7,128 bases of DNA, taken from positions 1-7,128 of the forward strand of contig CANPWI010000073.1 of the NCBI GenBank assembly GCA_947584125.1, written 5' to 3'. Numbering within the stretch: the stretch's first letter is position 1; each line of letters starts with the position of its first letter. The translations under genes and the position numbers were made by a program. This document shows positions 1 through 6,117 of this stretch, piece after piece. This DNA is from an uncultured Clostridia bacterium (GTDB lineage: Bacteria; Bacillota; Clostridia; TANB77; CAG-508). The notes under the pieces are model-generated. The model was not told where the DNA came from. It did no database searches and saw only the letters and a program-made list of their open reading frames with translations.

Positions 1-971
1 ATTGCTACAACACCTACTATATCTTTACTTGAACATCCTCTTGATAAGTCGTTAACAGGTTTTGCAATTCCCTGACATAATGGTCCATAAGCTTCGGCTT
101 TAGCTAATCTTTGTACTAGTTTATATCCAATATTTCCAGCATCTAAGTTTGGAAATATAAGTGTATTAGCTTGTCCTGCTACTTTGCTTTCTGGTGCTTT
201 TACTTTTGCAATTTCTGGTATAATTGCTGCATCTAATTGTAATTCTCCATCTATTAATAAATCTGGACATTGCTCTTTTACAATTTTAGTAGCTTCTATC
301 ACTTTTTGTATTTCATCTGATACTGCACTACCTTTAGTAGAGTATGAAAGCATTGCTATTTTAGGTTCTTTATTTAATAATTGTTTATAACTTTTTGCAG
401 AAGATATTGCTATTTCTGCTAAATTCCTTTCATTTGGATATTCATTTAATCCACAATCTGCAAAAATAAATATTCCATTTTCTCCATATTCACATTCTGG
501 TACTATCATTAAAAAGAATGCTGAAACAATTTTGGTTCCTTCTTCTGTTTTTAGTATTTGTAATGCTGGTCTTAAAGTATCTGCTGTTGAATGTATTGCA
601 CCTGATACAAGTCCATCAGCTTCGTTCATTTTTACCATCATCATTCCAAAATATACATTATTAAGCATCATTTCTTTTGCTTTTTCAATAGTCATTCCTT
701 TTTCTTTTCTTATTTCGTAAAATTTTTGTACATAGTCATCATATCTATTGGATGTTTCTGGATTTATAATTGATGCTCCATCAATATTTATATTATTTTC
801 TGTTGCTATTTTATTTACTTTTTCTTTATCTCCTATTAAAATAATTTTTGCAAATCCTTCTTCTAATATTGTTTGCGATGCTTGTAATACTCTTATATCC
901 TCAGATTCAGGTAATACTATTGTTTTTATATTCTGTTTTGCCTTTTTCTTTATTTCTTCAATAAAACTCAT
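1..971 (-). CDS. pta: Phosphate acetyltransferase (partial, last residues beyond left edge)
   Basis: The enzyme interconverts acetyl-CoA plus phosphate and acetyl phosphate plus CoA in the cytoplasm. With acetate kinase this is the main fermentative ATP-yielding route in anaerobes. Reading the minus strand from the ATG at 969-971 gives 323 uninterrupted residues starting MSFIEEIKKKAKQ. Family landmarks are IVLPESEDIRVLQA (about 18-31), the MVKMNEADGLVSGAIHSTADTLRP stretch (about 112-135), SYSTKGSAVSDE (209-220) and, near the C-terminus, KPVNDLSRGCS (304-314). The Ser-Arg pair in that last motif (310-311) corresponds to active-site residues known in the family. Family members are about 325-335 residues, so only a handful are missing. 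A GGAGG lies 7 bases before the start and a TTGTAC/TATAAT promoter is just upstream. ackA often follows pta; it would lie off the left edge, which is inference. Confidence 0.96.
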   Translation of the reverse strand, partial: MSFIEEIKKKAKQNIKTIVLPESEDIRVLQASQTILEEGFAKIILIGDKEKVNKIATENNINIDGASIINPETSNRYDDYVQKFYEIRKEKGMTIEKAKEMMLNNVYFGMMMVKMNEADGLVSGAIHSTADTLRPALQILKTEEGTKIVSAFFLMIVPECEYGENGIFIFADCGLNEYPNERNLAEIAISSAKSYKQLLNKEPKIAMLSYSTKGSAVSDEIQKVIEATKIVKEQCPDLLIDGELQLDAAIIPEIAKVKAPESKVAGQANTLIFPNLDAGNIGYKLVQRLAKAEAYGPLCQGIAKPVNDLSRGCSSKDIVGVVA

Positions 972-1001
972 TATTCTTCCTCCATTTCTTTTAACATATA
1001 T

Positions 1002-1030
1002 ATTATACAAAAAATGTAAAAAAAGTACAA
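1002..1030 (-). promoter_or_regulatory. Sigma-A-type promoter of pta
   Basis: On the minus strand, a TTGTAC -35 box (1025-1030) and a perfect TATAAT -10 box (1002-1007) are separated by exactly 17 bases. Transcription would begin near 995, giving a leader of about 24 bases that contains the GGAGG of pta. The spacer is T-rich. No catabolite-response (cre) element was recognised around it. Confidence 0.75.
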
Positions 1031-1088
1031 TGAAATTTTAATAATTTATGTGAAATATATTTTTAATATCCTATTAGATTAAAAAAGC

Positions 1089-1117
1089 GAAAGACAGTTG
1101 TAAAACAACCGTCTTTC
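1089..1117 (-). terminator. Intrinsic terminator of the 1130-1591 gene
   Basis: A 13-bp stem (1089-1101 with 1105-1117) closes a 3-base loop. In the minus-strand RNA it is followed by GC and six U (1081-1086). The one imperfect position (1096/1110) is a G-U pair in minus-strand RNA but an A-C mismatch in plus-strand RNA, so the hairpin is best formed by the minus transcript. It starts 12 bases past the stop codon of the minus-strand gene. A T-run on the plus side also exists, so weak activity on opposing transcripts is possible. Confidence 0.85.
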
Positions 1118-1129
1118 TTTTTTTAGGGA

Positions 1130-1591
1130 TTACTTACTTTCTTCCTTCTCCTTTAAATATGCCTCATACCTAATAATAGATGCTTCTATATCTTCCAAAG
1201 CAGCAACAGCAACATTGAACTGCCTTAAAGCTTTAGATACATTCAATTTTATTTCTGACGGAGAATAAGAATTCAATTGCTCTGATATAAGCTCTACATA
1301 ATGAAAGCTCCTTCTGGTGAACTTGTGATAGCAATGCTGAACTGCTTCTGGATAGTTATATGTTGGTGATTCATACGAACAAGAAATTCCATGTTCTCTC
1401 ATTACATATACTAAATCATCAAGCCTCTCAGTTACAAGCTTCTTTTCTTCTTTTAGGTCTTTTAAATATTTTTTTGGATCTAAAAGAGGCCAATCAACTT
1501 CTTTCTTAATAACAGGTGCACCAAAGCGTTCATCGTCTAACTCATACGCATGTTTTGCTAAATTCCGAACAGTGTGATAAGTTGTGTACAT
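1130..1591 (-). CDS. Orphan protein of unknown function, 153 residues
   Basis: I do not recognise this protein. It begins MYTTYHTVRNLAKHAYELDD and is soluble and highly charged, with no signal peptide or membrane segment. A lysine/glutamate-rich stretch around residues 38-64 (DPKKYLKDLKEEKKL and onward) and the C-terminal third (SKALRQFNVAVAALEDIEAS, then ending EAYLKEKEESK) look like amphipathic helices that could form coiled coils. Two cysteines occur in the middle (SCSYESPTYNYPEAVQHC). The frame stays open to an ATG at 1624, but GGAGGG lies 7 bases before the ATG at 1591, and the predicted transcript start (about 1633) would leave the upstream ATG almost leaderless, so 1591 is chosen. The gene has its own promoter and terminator. 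Its GC content (about 34% on sampled lines) exceeds that of trmB (about 20%). A helical phage-like or host accessory protein is possible; no function is claimed. Confidence 0.85.
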   Translation of the reverse strand: MYTTYHTVRNLAKHAYELDDERFGAPVIKKEVDWPLLDPKKYLKDLKEEKKLVTERLDDLVYVMREHGISCSYESPTYNYPEAVQHCYHKFTRRSFHYVELISEQLNSYSPSEIKLNVSKALRQFNVAVAALEDIEASIIRYEAYLKEKEESK

Positions 1592-1598
1592 AGTACAT

Positions 1599-1604
1599 CC
1601 CTCC
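1599..1604 (-). promoter_or_regulatory. Ribosome binding site that fixes the start at 1591
   Basis: GGAGGG on the minus strand sits 7 bases before the ATG at 1589-1591. It lies inside the longer open frame that begins at 1624, so the longer start would translate through its own Shine-Dalgarno sequence. This supports the shorter protein. Confidence 0.85.
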
Positions 1605-1639
1605 AATAAAATTTTTTTCTCCATTTAGAGAATATAATA

Positions 1640-1668
1640 ATTATATCACGCTATTCGAATAAAGTCAA
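1640..1668 (-). promoter_or_regulatory. Strong sigma-A-type promoter of the orphan gene
   Basis: TTGACT (1663-1668) and a perfect TATAAT (1640-1645) are separated by 17 bases on the minus strand, close to the ideal housekeeping promoter. Transcription would start near 1633, giving a leader of about 42 bases. Its upstream edge overlaps one arm of an inverted repeat (1667-1698), which could be a regulatory site. Confidence 0.88.
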
Positions 1669-1698
1669 CATAAAATAAAATTTAACTATATTTATGTT
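1667..1698. repeat. Inverted repeat between trmB end and orphan promoter
   Basis: AACATAAA (1667-1674) and TTTATGTT (1691-1698) are perfect 8-base inverted arms around a 16-base AT-rich spacer. The repeat starts just past the trmB stop codon and its far arm touches the -35 box of the orphan gene. It could be a weak 3' end for the trmB transcript, although no T-run follows on the minus strand, or an operator for the downstream promoter. In such AT-rich sequence chance is also possible. Confidence 0.35.
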
Positions 1699-1702
1699 AT
1701 TT

Positions 1703-2359
1703 TTATACTCTTGCAATTATTGCTTTTATATTGATTCCTTGTGAAGAAAACATTTGCTCATGTTCTGTAATAATATTATTTTCAAATATACAATTATTGT
1801 GCAAATCATCAGTCTTATTTATTATTTTAAAACCGGATTCTTCAAAATATCTTAAACTATCAATATATAATCCATCATCATCAGTTTTAAAAAATATTTC
1901 TCCACCAGGTTTAAGAAATGTTTTATATAATTCTAATTGTTTTGTATGTGTTAATCTTTTTTTTCTGTGTTTTCCTTTTGGCCATGGATTACAAAAATTT
2001 ATATAAATTCTTTCTACTACATCAGTTTTATCCAATATCATTAATATTCTTTCTATATCCATTCTTACAAGAAACAAATTATCTACTTCGAGATTTTTTT
2101 CTTTATATTTAGCTTCTACATTTCTTTTTGCTAATCCAAGCATTTGGTCTATCATATCTACTGCTATATAATTTATGTTTTTGTTACTACTTGCAAGTTC
2201 TGAAATAAAACTCCCCTTACCACAACCTAATTCTAAATGTAATGGGCCGTTATTTGCAAACATTTCATTCCATTTTCCTTTTTTATCAGTTGGTGTGTCT
2301 AAATAGAAACTACATTCTTCTAATTCTTTATCTACCCATTTTTTTCTACGAATTCTCAT
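1703..2359 (-). CDS. trmB: tRNA (guanine-N7)-methyltransferase
   Basis: TrmB uses S-adenosylmethionine to methylate N7 of G46 in the variable loop of tRNAs, in the cytoplasm. At 218 residues it matches the Bacillus-type enzyme (about 213). The N-terminus MRIRRKKWVD is typical. LELGCGKG (42-49) is the SAM-binding loop; D68 in AVDMI occupies the acidic position after the second strand. NFCNPWPKGKHRKKRL (121-136) is the TrmB signature, with Asn where many homologues have Asp before PWPK. KTD (158-160) and TEHEQMF (198-204) complete the conserved C-terminal elements. The start codon shares its A with the stop codon of the upstream HD-domain gene (TAATG), so translation is probably coupled; a GAGGG is within the end of that gene. 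No strong terminator follows, only a weak inverted repeat. Confidence 0.96.
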   Translation of the reverse strand: MRIRRKKWVDKELEECSFYLDTPTDKKGKWNEMFANNGPLHLELGCGKGSFISELASSNKNINYIAVDMIDQMLGLAKRNVEAKYKEKNLEVDNLFLVRMDIERILMILDKTDVVERIYINFCNPWPKGKHRKKRLTHTKQLELYKTFLKPGGEIFFKTDDDGLYIDSLRYFEESGFKIINKTDDLHNNCIFENNIITEHEQMFSSQGINIKAIIARV

Positions 2360-3144
2360 TATCCCTCATCCTTTTCCAATGTATTTATTATGTAATTATT
2401 TGCTACTTTTTCTATTTCATTTATTTTTTTAATTGTATCTTCATTTTTATAATTTATGTTGTATATAGCTTTATGTAAATATCCGTTTTTGTGAATATAT
2501 TTCAAACTTTCGTTAAAATAAAAATCATATATAAACCCAACTACTGATACCCATTTATCTAAATGTGTTTTTCTTTTATCATATATAACCACTTTTTTAT
2601 TTATTAATCTATTATAAACATCATCTGTTATTTCTTCTTTTTCTAATTTATCAGGTTCTGTAAGTAATAGTTTTGCTGGATTTCCCTCTGCTTGTACTCT
2701 AAAATTATCTATTTTATCACTATCACGAATTATTTTAATTTGCATTAATGTTTCTAAATCTAGTCCAGTTTCATCTACCTCAAGTTTATTGTGGTTTATA
2801 ATTGCTTTATAAATAATTTCATCATATTTATTTTCTTTGATAAATTTTCTTATTAAATTATCTTCAAATAAAATTTTTGCTCCATATATAGCATGGTCAA
2901 TAGTATTATAGTCTTCAGTGCTATTATATTTTTTTAGTTGTTCAAATCTTCCTATATCATGTAATAATCCTATTAGTTCTGCTAAATTTGCTTGTGTTTG
3001 GTCTAAATTTAATTTTTCAGATAAATATTTGCTCATTTTTACTACATTGTATGTATGTATAATTTTTTGTTTTATTTTGTAATTATCTAAATCATATTGT
3101 TTTATATAATCTTTAAATGCTTCTTTTGCAAATTCTATTTTCAT
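2359..3144 (-). CDS. HD-domain phosphohydrolase, 261 residues
   Basis: HD-domain proteins are metal-dependent phosphohydrolases, many acting on nucleotides or cyclic nucleotides; the substrate here cannot be told from sequence. The expected ligands are in order: H30 (KIIHTYNV), the H62-D63 doublet in LLHDIGRFEQ, H84 in DHAIYGAKIL, H118 in AIINHNK, and the acidic IIRDSDKIDNFR segment (138-149). The extra histidines at 84 and 118 suggest a two-metal HD site. The remaining 110 residues, including LDKWVSVVGFIYDFYFNESL (195-214), are helical and less characteristic. There is no signal peptide or membrane segment. AGGGAG lies about 6 bases before the ATG. The gene is very AT-rich (about 17% GC on a sampled line). 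It overlaps trmB by one base at TAATG, making the pair a likely two-gene operon. Confidence 0.9.
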   Translation of the reverse strand: MKIEFAKEAFKDYIKQYDLDNYKIKQKIIHTYNVVKMSKYLSEKLNLDQTQANLAELIGLLHDIGRFEQLKKYNSTEDYNTIDHAIYGAKILFEDNLIRKFIKENKYDEIIYKAIINHNKLEVDETGLDLETLMQIKIIRDSDKIDNFRVQAEGNPAKLLLTEPDKLEKEEITDDVYNRLINKKVVIYDKRKTHLDKWVSVVGFIYDFYFNESLKYIHKNGYLHKAIYNINYKNEDTIKKINEIEKVANNYIINTLEKDEG

Positions 3145-3162
3145 ATTATAACTCCCTTTTTT

Positions 3163-3191
3163 ATTTTATTATATATTTATTTATATTTCAA
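3163..3191 (-). promoter_or_regulatory. Candidate promoter of the HD-trmB operon
   Basis: On the minus strand TTGAAA (3186-3191) and TAAAAT (3163-3168) are 17 bases apart, which would start transcription near 3156, uncomfortably close to the ribosome binding site (3151-3156). A perfect TATAAT at 3168-3173 has no good -35 partner. A consensus TTGACA at 3225-3230 has only poor -10 partners (ATTAAT at 16 bases spacing). The region surely holds a promoter, but which boxes are used is uncertain. Confidence 0.4.
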
Positions 3192-3223
3192 GCAAAAATG
3201 AAATTAATATTTTTAGTTAATAA

Positions 3224-3253
3224 TTGTCAAAATAATATATTTTGTTTTATAAT
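3224..3253 (+). promoter_or_regulatory. Promoter of the pseudouridine synthase gene
   Basis: TTGTCA (3224-3229) and a perfect TATAAT (3248-3253) are separated by 18 bases. Transcription would start near 3260, leaving a leader of only about 12 bases that is mostly the AGGTG ribosome binding site. The -35 box reads as TTGACA on the opposite strand when shifted by one base. Confidence 0.7.
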
Positions 3254-3271
3254 GTTGTTAGGTGAAAATTA

Positions 3272-4150
3272 ATGAAATTATTTTATAGTGAACAAACAAA
3301 AAATAACAATACTGTAAAAGAGATTTTAAAGAATAAATTTGAAATTTCTGATAGACTATTATTAAAATTAAAAAAGAATAATAAAATATTTGTAAATGAA
3401 AAGCCTGCAAATATAAATTCAATATTACAATATGGTGATATATTAGAAATATTTATAGATTTTGAAGAGGATAATTCTAACATTGTAGCTACAAAAATGG
3501 ATTTAGATATATTATTTGAAGATGAAGGAATATTAGTTATTAATAAACCTGCTGGTATTGCTATTCACCCTTCTTGCAGACATTTTGATACCTCATTATC
3601 TAATGGTGTTAAATTTTATTTTGATAAAATTGGTTTAAAGAAAAAAATAAGACCAGTAAATAGACTTGATAAAGATACCTCTGGTATTGTTTTATTTGCT
3701 AAAAATGAATATATTCAAGAATGTTTAGTAAAACAGATGAAATCAAAAAAATTAAAAAAAGAATATATAGCTATTTTAGATGGTATTTTAGATATAAAAA
3801 ATGGAACTATTAATGCCCCTATTGCAAGAAAAGATAATAGCATTATAGAAAGATGTGTTTCTTTTAATGGTGATACTGCAATTACTCATTTTAATGTATT
3901 AGAAGAAAAAAATAATTATTCTATTGTTTCCTTTTTATTAGAAACTGGCAGAACTCACCAAATAAGAGTTCACTCTAAATATATAGGTCATCCAATTTTA
4001 GGTGATACTTTATATGGAGAACCATCTTTATTAATAAATAGGCAAGCTTTACATAGTTATAAAACAACATTTATTCATCCAATAACTAAACAACTAATAA
4101 GCTTTACCGCACCAATTCCTGAAGATATGAATAAATTAATAAAAAGATAG
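3272..4150 (+). CDS. RluA-family RNA pseudouridine synthase
   Basis: The enzyme isomerises uridine to pseudouridine in rRNA or tRNA; the exact target site cannot be assigned. The 292-residue length fits the RluA/RluD group. An N-terminal S4-like RNA-binding region spans about residues 14-63 (EILKNKFEISDRLLLKLKKNNKIFVN, then LQYGDILEI). The catalytic domain follows, with LVINKPAGIAIHP (88-100), the RLDKDTSG motif (131-138) in which D133 is the expected catalytic aspartate, KKEYIAILDG (162-171), and GRTHQIRVH (226-234). The residue before RLD is Asn (VNRLD) rather than the His seen in many relatives. The start has AGGTG 7 bases upstream. The gene is monocistronic, divergent from the HD gene and convergent with rnpB. 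Its TAG stop lies inside the terminator stem. Confidence 0.94.
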   Translation: MKLFYSEQTKNNNTVKEILKNKFEISDRLLLKLKKNNKIFVNEKPANINSILQYGDILEIFIDFEEDNSNIVATKMDLDILFEDEGILVINKPAGIAIHPSCRHFDTSLSNGVKFYFDKIGLKKKIRPVNRLDKDTSGIVLFAKNEYIQECLVKQMKSKKLKKEYIAILDGILDIKNGTINAPIARKDNSIIERCVSFNGDTAITHFNVLEEKNNYSIVSFLLETGRTHQIRVHSKYIGHPILGDTLYGEPSLLINRQALHSYKTTFIHPITKQLISFTAPIPEDMNKLIKR

Positions 4151-4167
4151 GTTTTCCTATCTTTTTT
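4141..4167. terminator. Bidirectional terminator shared by the pseudouridine synthase gene and rnpB
   Basis: Positions 4141-4151 pair with 4156-4166 (11 bp, core GATAGG/CCTATC) around a TTTT loop. The plus strand has six T at the 3' side (4162-4167); the minus strand has five T (complement of 4141-4145). It therefore suits both the plus-strand synthase gene, whose stop codon (4148-4150) is in the stem, and the minus-strand rnpB RNA, whose 3' end abuts it. Confidence 0.88.
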
Positions 4168-4510
4168 AAAGTAAATCTGTAAGCCGGGTTCTGTCTTAAA
4201 TGGTCATTTATCTAGTATGTATATTGCTATACATATCAAGCCACCAATTCAAGAAGGCGACGAGCAGTCTTAATCTTCTTTATTAGGTGTTGCTCCAGGT
4301 GGGGTTTACACTGACCCAATATGTCACCATACTGGCGGTGAGCTCTTACCTCGCCTTTTCATCCTTACCTACAAAATGTAGGCGGTTATTTTCTGTTGCA
4401 CTTTCCTTAAGGTTTCCCTCACTAGGCGTTACCTAGCACCATTGCTCTATGGAGCCCGGACTTTCCTCATAAAAGTATTTCTACTTTTCCGCGACCATTC
4501 GGTTTACTCT
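4168..4510 (-). ncRNA. rnpB: RNase P RNA, bacterial type A
   Basis: This is the catalytic RNA that removes 5' leaders from tRNA precursors. On the minus strand the conserved blocks appear in order: GAGGAAAGTCCGGGCTCC near the 5' end, GTGAGGGAAACC and AGTGCAACAGAAAATAACCGCC-like segments, GGCGAGGTAAGAGCTCACCGC, AAACCCCACCTGGAGCAA, and ACAGAACCCGGCTTAC near the 3' end. The GGAGCAA and GTAAGAGCTCACCGC blocks indicate type A, not the Bacillus type B. A hairpin at 4471-4488 carries a GAAA loop (P3-like) and one at 4216-4235 a GCAA loop (P18-like). Ends are set by the terminal P1 helix: 4501-4510 pairs with 4168-4177 with one mismatch and one G-U pair. A GGU occurs in TTGGTGGCTTGA, the expected region for contacting the tRNA CCA end. 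Length is about 343 nt. Confidence 0.96.
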
Positions 4511-4517
4511 ATTTTAT

Positions 4518-4546
4518 ATTTTAATATTTTAGTACTAAAAAGTCAA
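4518..4546 (-). promoter_or_regulatory. Promoter of rnpB
   Basis: TTGACT (4541-4546) and TAAAAT (4518-4523) are 17 bases apart on the minus strand. The predicted start, near 4510-4511, coincides with the 5' end of RNase P RNA inferred independently from the P1 helix, so the RNA likely needs little or no 5' trimming. Confidence 0.85.
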
Positions 4547-4560
4547 GAGTAATACTATAG

Positions 4561-4602
4561 AAAAAATGGATAGAGTTTATAATAAATCTCTATCCATTTT
4601 TT
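4561..4602 (-). terminator. Terminator of the FAD-dependent dehydrogenase gene
   Basis: A perfect 15-bp stem (4561-4575 with 4588-4602; core TGGATAGAG/CTCTATCCA) closes a 12-base AT loop, with the outer six pairs forming A/T runs on both sides. It begins 4 bases beyond the stop codon of the minus-strand gene at 4607 and separates it from the rnpB promoter. It is structurally bidirectional, but no plus-strand gene reads into it. Confidence 0.9.
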
Positions 4603-4606
4603 AATT

Positions 4607-6019
4607 TTACCTGTTTTGTATTTCAAACAGGTTTCTAGCTAACTGTACTCCAGATGCTGAAGCCATCATTAAGCCTCTTGTAAGACCGCATCCATCTCCT
4701 ATTGCATACAGTCCATTCATACTTGTTTCAAGCTTTGTTGTAAGCCTTACTTTATTAGAGTAAAACTTAATTTCCGGACCATATAAAAGATTATCGTCAT
4801 TTCCAAAACCTTCTACTAGCTTGTTCATAGAGTCTATAAAGCTGATTATATCCATCATTACTCTATATGGAAAACCTAAACTTAAGTCTCCAGGAACAGC
4901 TTCTAAGGTTGGCCTTACAGAATTTTTCTCAATTTCTTCAGGCCATGTCCTTTTGCCTTGCCTTACATCTCCCAATCTTTGCACCATAACATTGTTTCCT
5001 GCAAGTCTATTTATATTCCTTGCAATGTTTCGTGCATATTCCATTGGATCTTCCATTTTCTTTAAATCCAAGGAAACAAGTAAAGCTAAGTTTGTGTTTT
5101 CACTCTTCTTTTTTAACATTGAGTGTCCATTAACACAAATTATTCCTCCATCATAAGCTTCTGTTGTTACAAAGCCAGATGGATTCTGACAAAATGTTCT
5201 AACCTTGTCTGAGAACGGTTCACATCTACCAATAAACTTACCTTCGTACATATAGGTGTTGATATTCTCCATAATATCATTTGGAAGTTCATATCTAACA
5301 CCAATATCTACAATACCAGGTGTAGTTTTAATGTTATGCTTTTGGCATATATCAAGAAGCCAACCTGCTCCTCCTCTGCCAACTGCTACTGCAACCTTAT
5401 CAGCATAAAAAGTTTCTGCTCCGCATTTGATACCCTTTACCTGATTGTTATCAGATATTAAATCATCAACTTTGGTTTCAAAGAGTATATCTATACCCTT
5501 TTCTTCAAGAAAATCTTGTAAATTCTTATATACTGCCCTCGCTCCTTCAGTTCCAAGATGCCTAATTGGAATACTTACTGTTTCTAAATTAGCTTTTGAT
5601 GCTTTTTTACGAATTTTAGCAATCTCAGCTTCATGACCTATTCCTTTAAGCTCTTTTGTTGCTCCGAAATCAAGATATACTGAATCAGTATAATCTATCA
5701 AATCTTTGCACGGGTCAACTCCAATATATTTATGAAGCTCACCACCAACATAAATGTCATCATCATAATGATTATACAATGAACACTTTCCGTCAGAGCC
5801 AGCACCTGCACCTGCAAATCCAGCAGTTATACTGCATAATTCGCATTTTAAGCATTTACCTACCTTATCTCTTGGACAATCTCTTAGTTCTATTTTCTTT
5901 CCTTGCTCAACAAGCAATATTTTTGCTTTGTTTTCGGTTAGCCGTGAAAGCTCAAATGCACAAAAAACTCCAGCTGGTCCAGCACCTACAATAATTAAAT
6001 CATACTTTTTTTTATTCAT
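4607..6019 (-). CDS. Uncharacterised FAD-dependent dehydrogenase (COG2509 type), 470 residues
   Basis: A cytoplasmic flavoprotein of the group usually annotated as uncharacterised FAD-dependent dehydrogenase; the substrate is not established. The start MNKKKYDLIIVGAGPAG has the dinucleotide-binding GAGPAG at 12-17, and E38 (LLVEQG) ends the second strand. Next comes a four-cysteine cluster C48-x7-C56-x2-C59-x2-C62, then a glycine-rich FAGAGAGSDGK loop (69-78). The middle holds AVAVGRGGAGW (210-220), and the C-terminal FAD contact is GLYAIGDGCGLTRGLMMASASG (436-457). The cysteine cluster could bind zinc or an iron-sulfur centre; that is inference. The frame is open to an ATG at 6091, but AAGGAGG lies 7 bases before the ATG at 6019 and the Rossmann fold starts there. 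The gene is monocistronic with its own promoter and terminator, and richer in GC (about 32-47% on sampled lines) than most neighbours. Confidence 0.92.
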   Translation of the reverse strand: MNKKKYDLIIVGAGPAGVFCAFELSRLTENKAKILLVEQGKKIELRDCPRDKVGKCLKCELCSITAGFAGAGAGSDGKCSLYNHYDDDIYVGGELHKYIGVDPCKDLIDYTDSVYLDFGATKELKGIGHEAEIAKIRKKASKANLETVSIPIRHLGTEGARAVYKNLQDFLEEKGIDILFETKVDDLISDNNQVKGIKCGAETFYADKVAVAVGRGGAGWLLDICQKHNIKTTPGIVDIGVRYELPNDIMENINTYMYEGKFIGRCEPFSDKVRTFCQNPSGFVTTEAYDGGIICVNGHSMLKKKSENTNLALLVSLDLKKMEDPMEYARNIARNINRLAGNNVMVQRLGDVRQGKRTWPEEIEKNSVRPTLEAVPGDLSLGFPYRVMMDIISFIDSMNKLVEGFGNDDNLLYGPEIKFYSNKVRLTTKLETSMNGLYAIGDGCGLTRGLMMASASGVQLARNLFEIQNR

Positions 6020-6026
6020 GTCTTTT

Positions 6027-6033
6027 CCTCCTT
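6027..6033 (-). promoter_or_regulatory. Ribosome binding site that fixes the dehydrogenase start
   Basis: AAGGAGG on the minus strand, 7 bases before the ATG at 6017-6019. It lies within the longer open frame beginning at 6091, so the 24 extra N-terminal residues of that frame are probably untranslated leader. Confidence 0.88.
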
Positions 6034-6117
6034 TTTGTAATAGTATGATAATTGAATTGTTAACTAGATTTACATGTACAAAATATTGCACACATAAAGT
6101 ATTTGTTATACATAATA

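Noticed and set aside
184..1041. Three plus-strand open frames opposite pta
   Set aside because: They are antisense shadows of a clear, full-length-conserved Pta frame and have no ribosome binding sites or promoters of their own.
1592..1624. Longer start for the orphan protein (164 residues)
   Set aside because: The ATG at 1624 is only about 10 bases after the predicted transcript start, and a GGAGGG sits 7 bases before the ATG at 1591.
4285..4330. Loss of the CCA-binding GGU motif in rnpB
   Set aside because: The GTGTAAACCCC segment first looked like an altered GGU, but alignment with the E. coli RNA by eye places the motif further on, where TTGGTGGCTTGA supplies a GGU.
5656..5994. Plus-strand 112-residue open frame rich in Q, H and L
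   Set aside because: It lies wholly opposite the conserved N-terminal third of the FAD dehydrogenase; its odd composition follows from the antisense of that gene.
6020..6091. Longer start for the FAD dehydrogenase (494 residues), possibly with a hydrophobic leader
   Set aside because: AAGGAGG directly before the ATG at 6019 and the Rossmann fold beginning there favour the shorter form; the extra stretch reads as leader RNA.
6020..6111. Riboswitch or Rex-type operator in the dehydrogenase leader
   Set aside because: No recognised riboswitch core was found, and only a TTGTTAA half-site is present without its partner arm.
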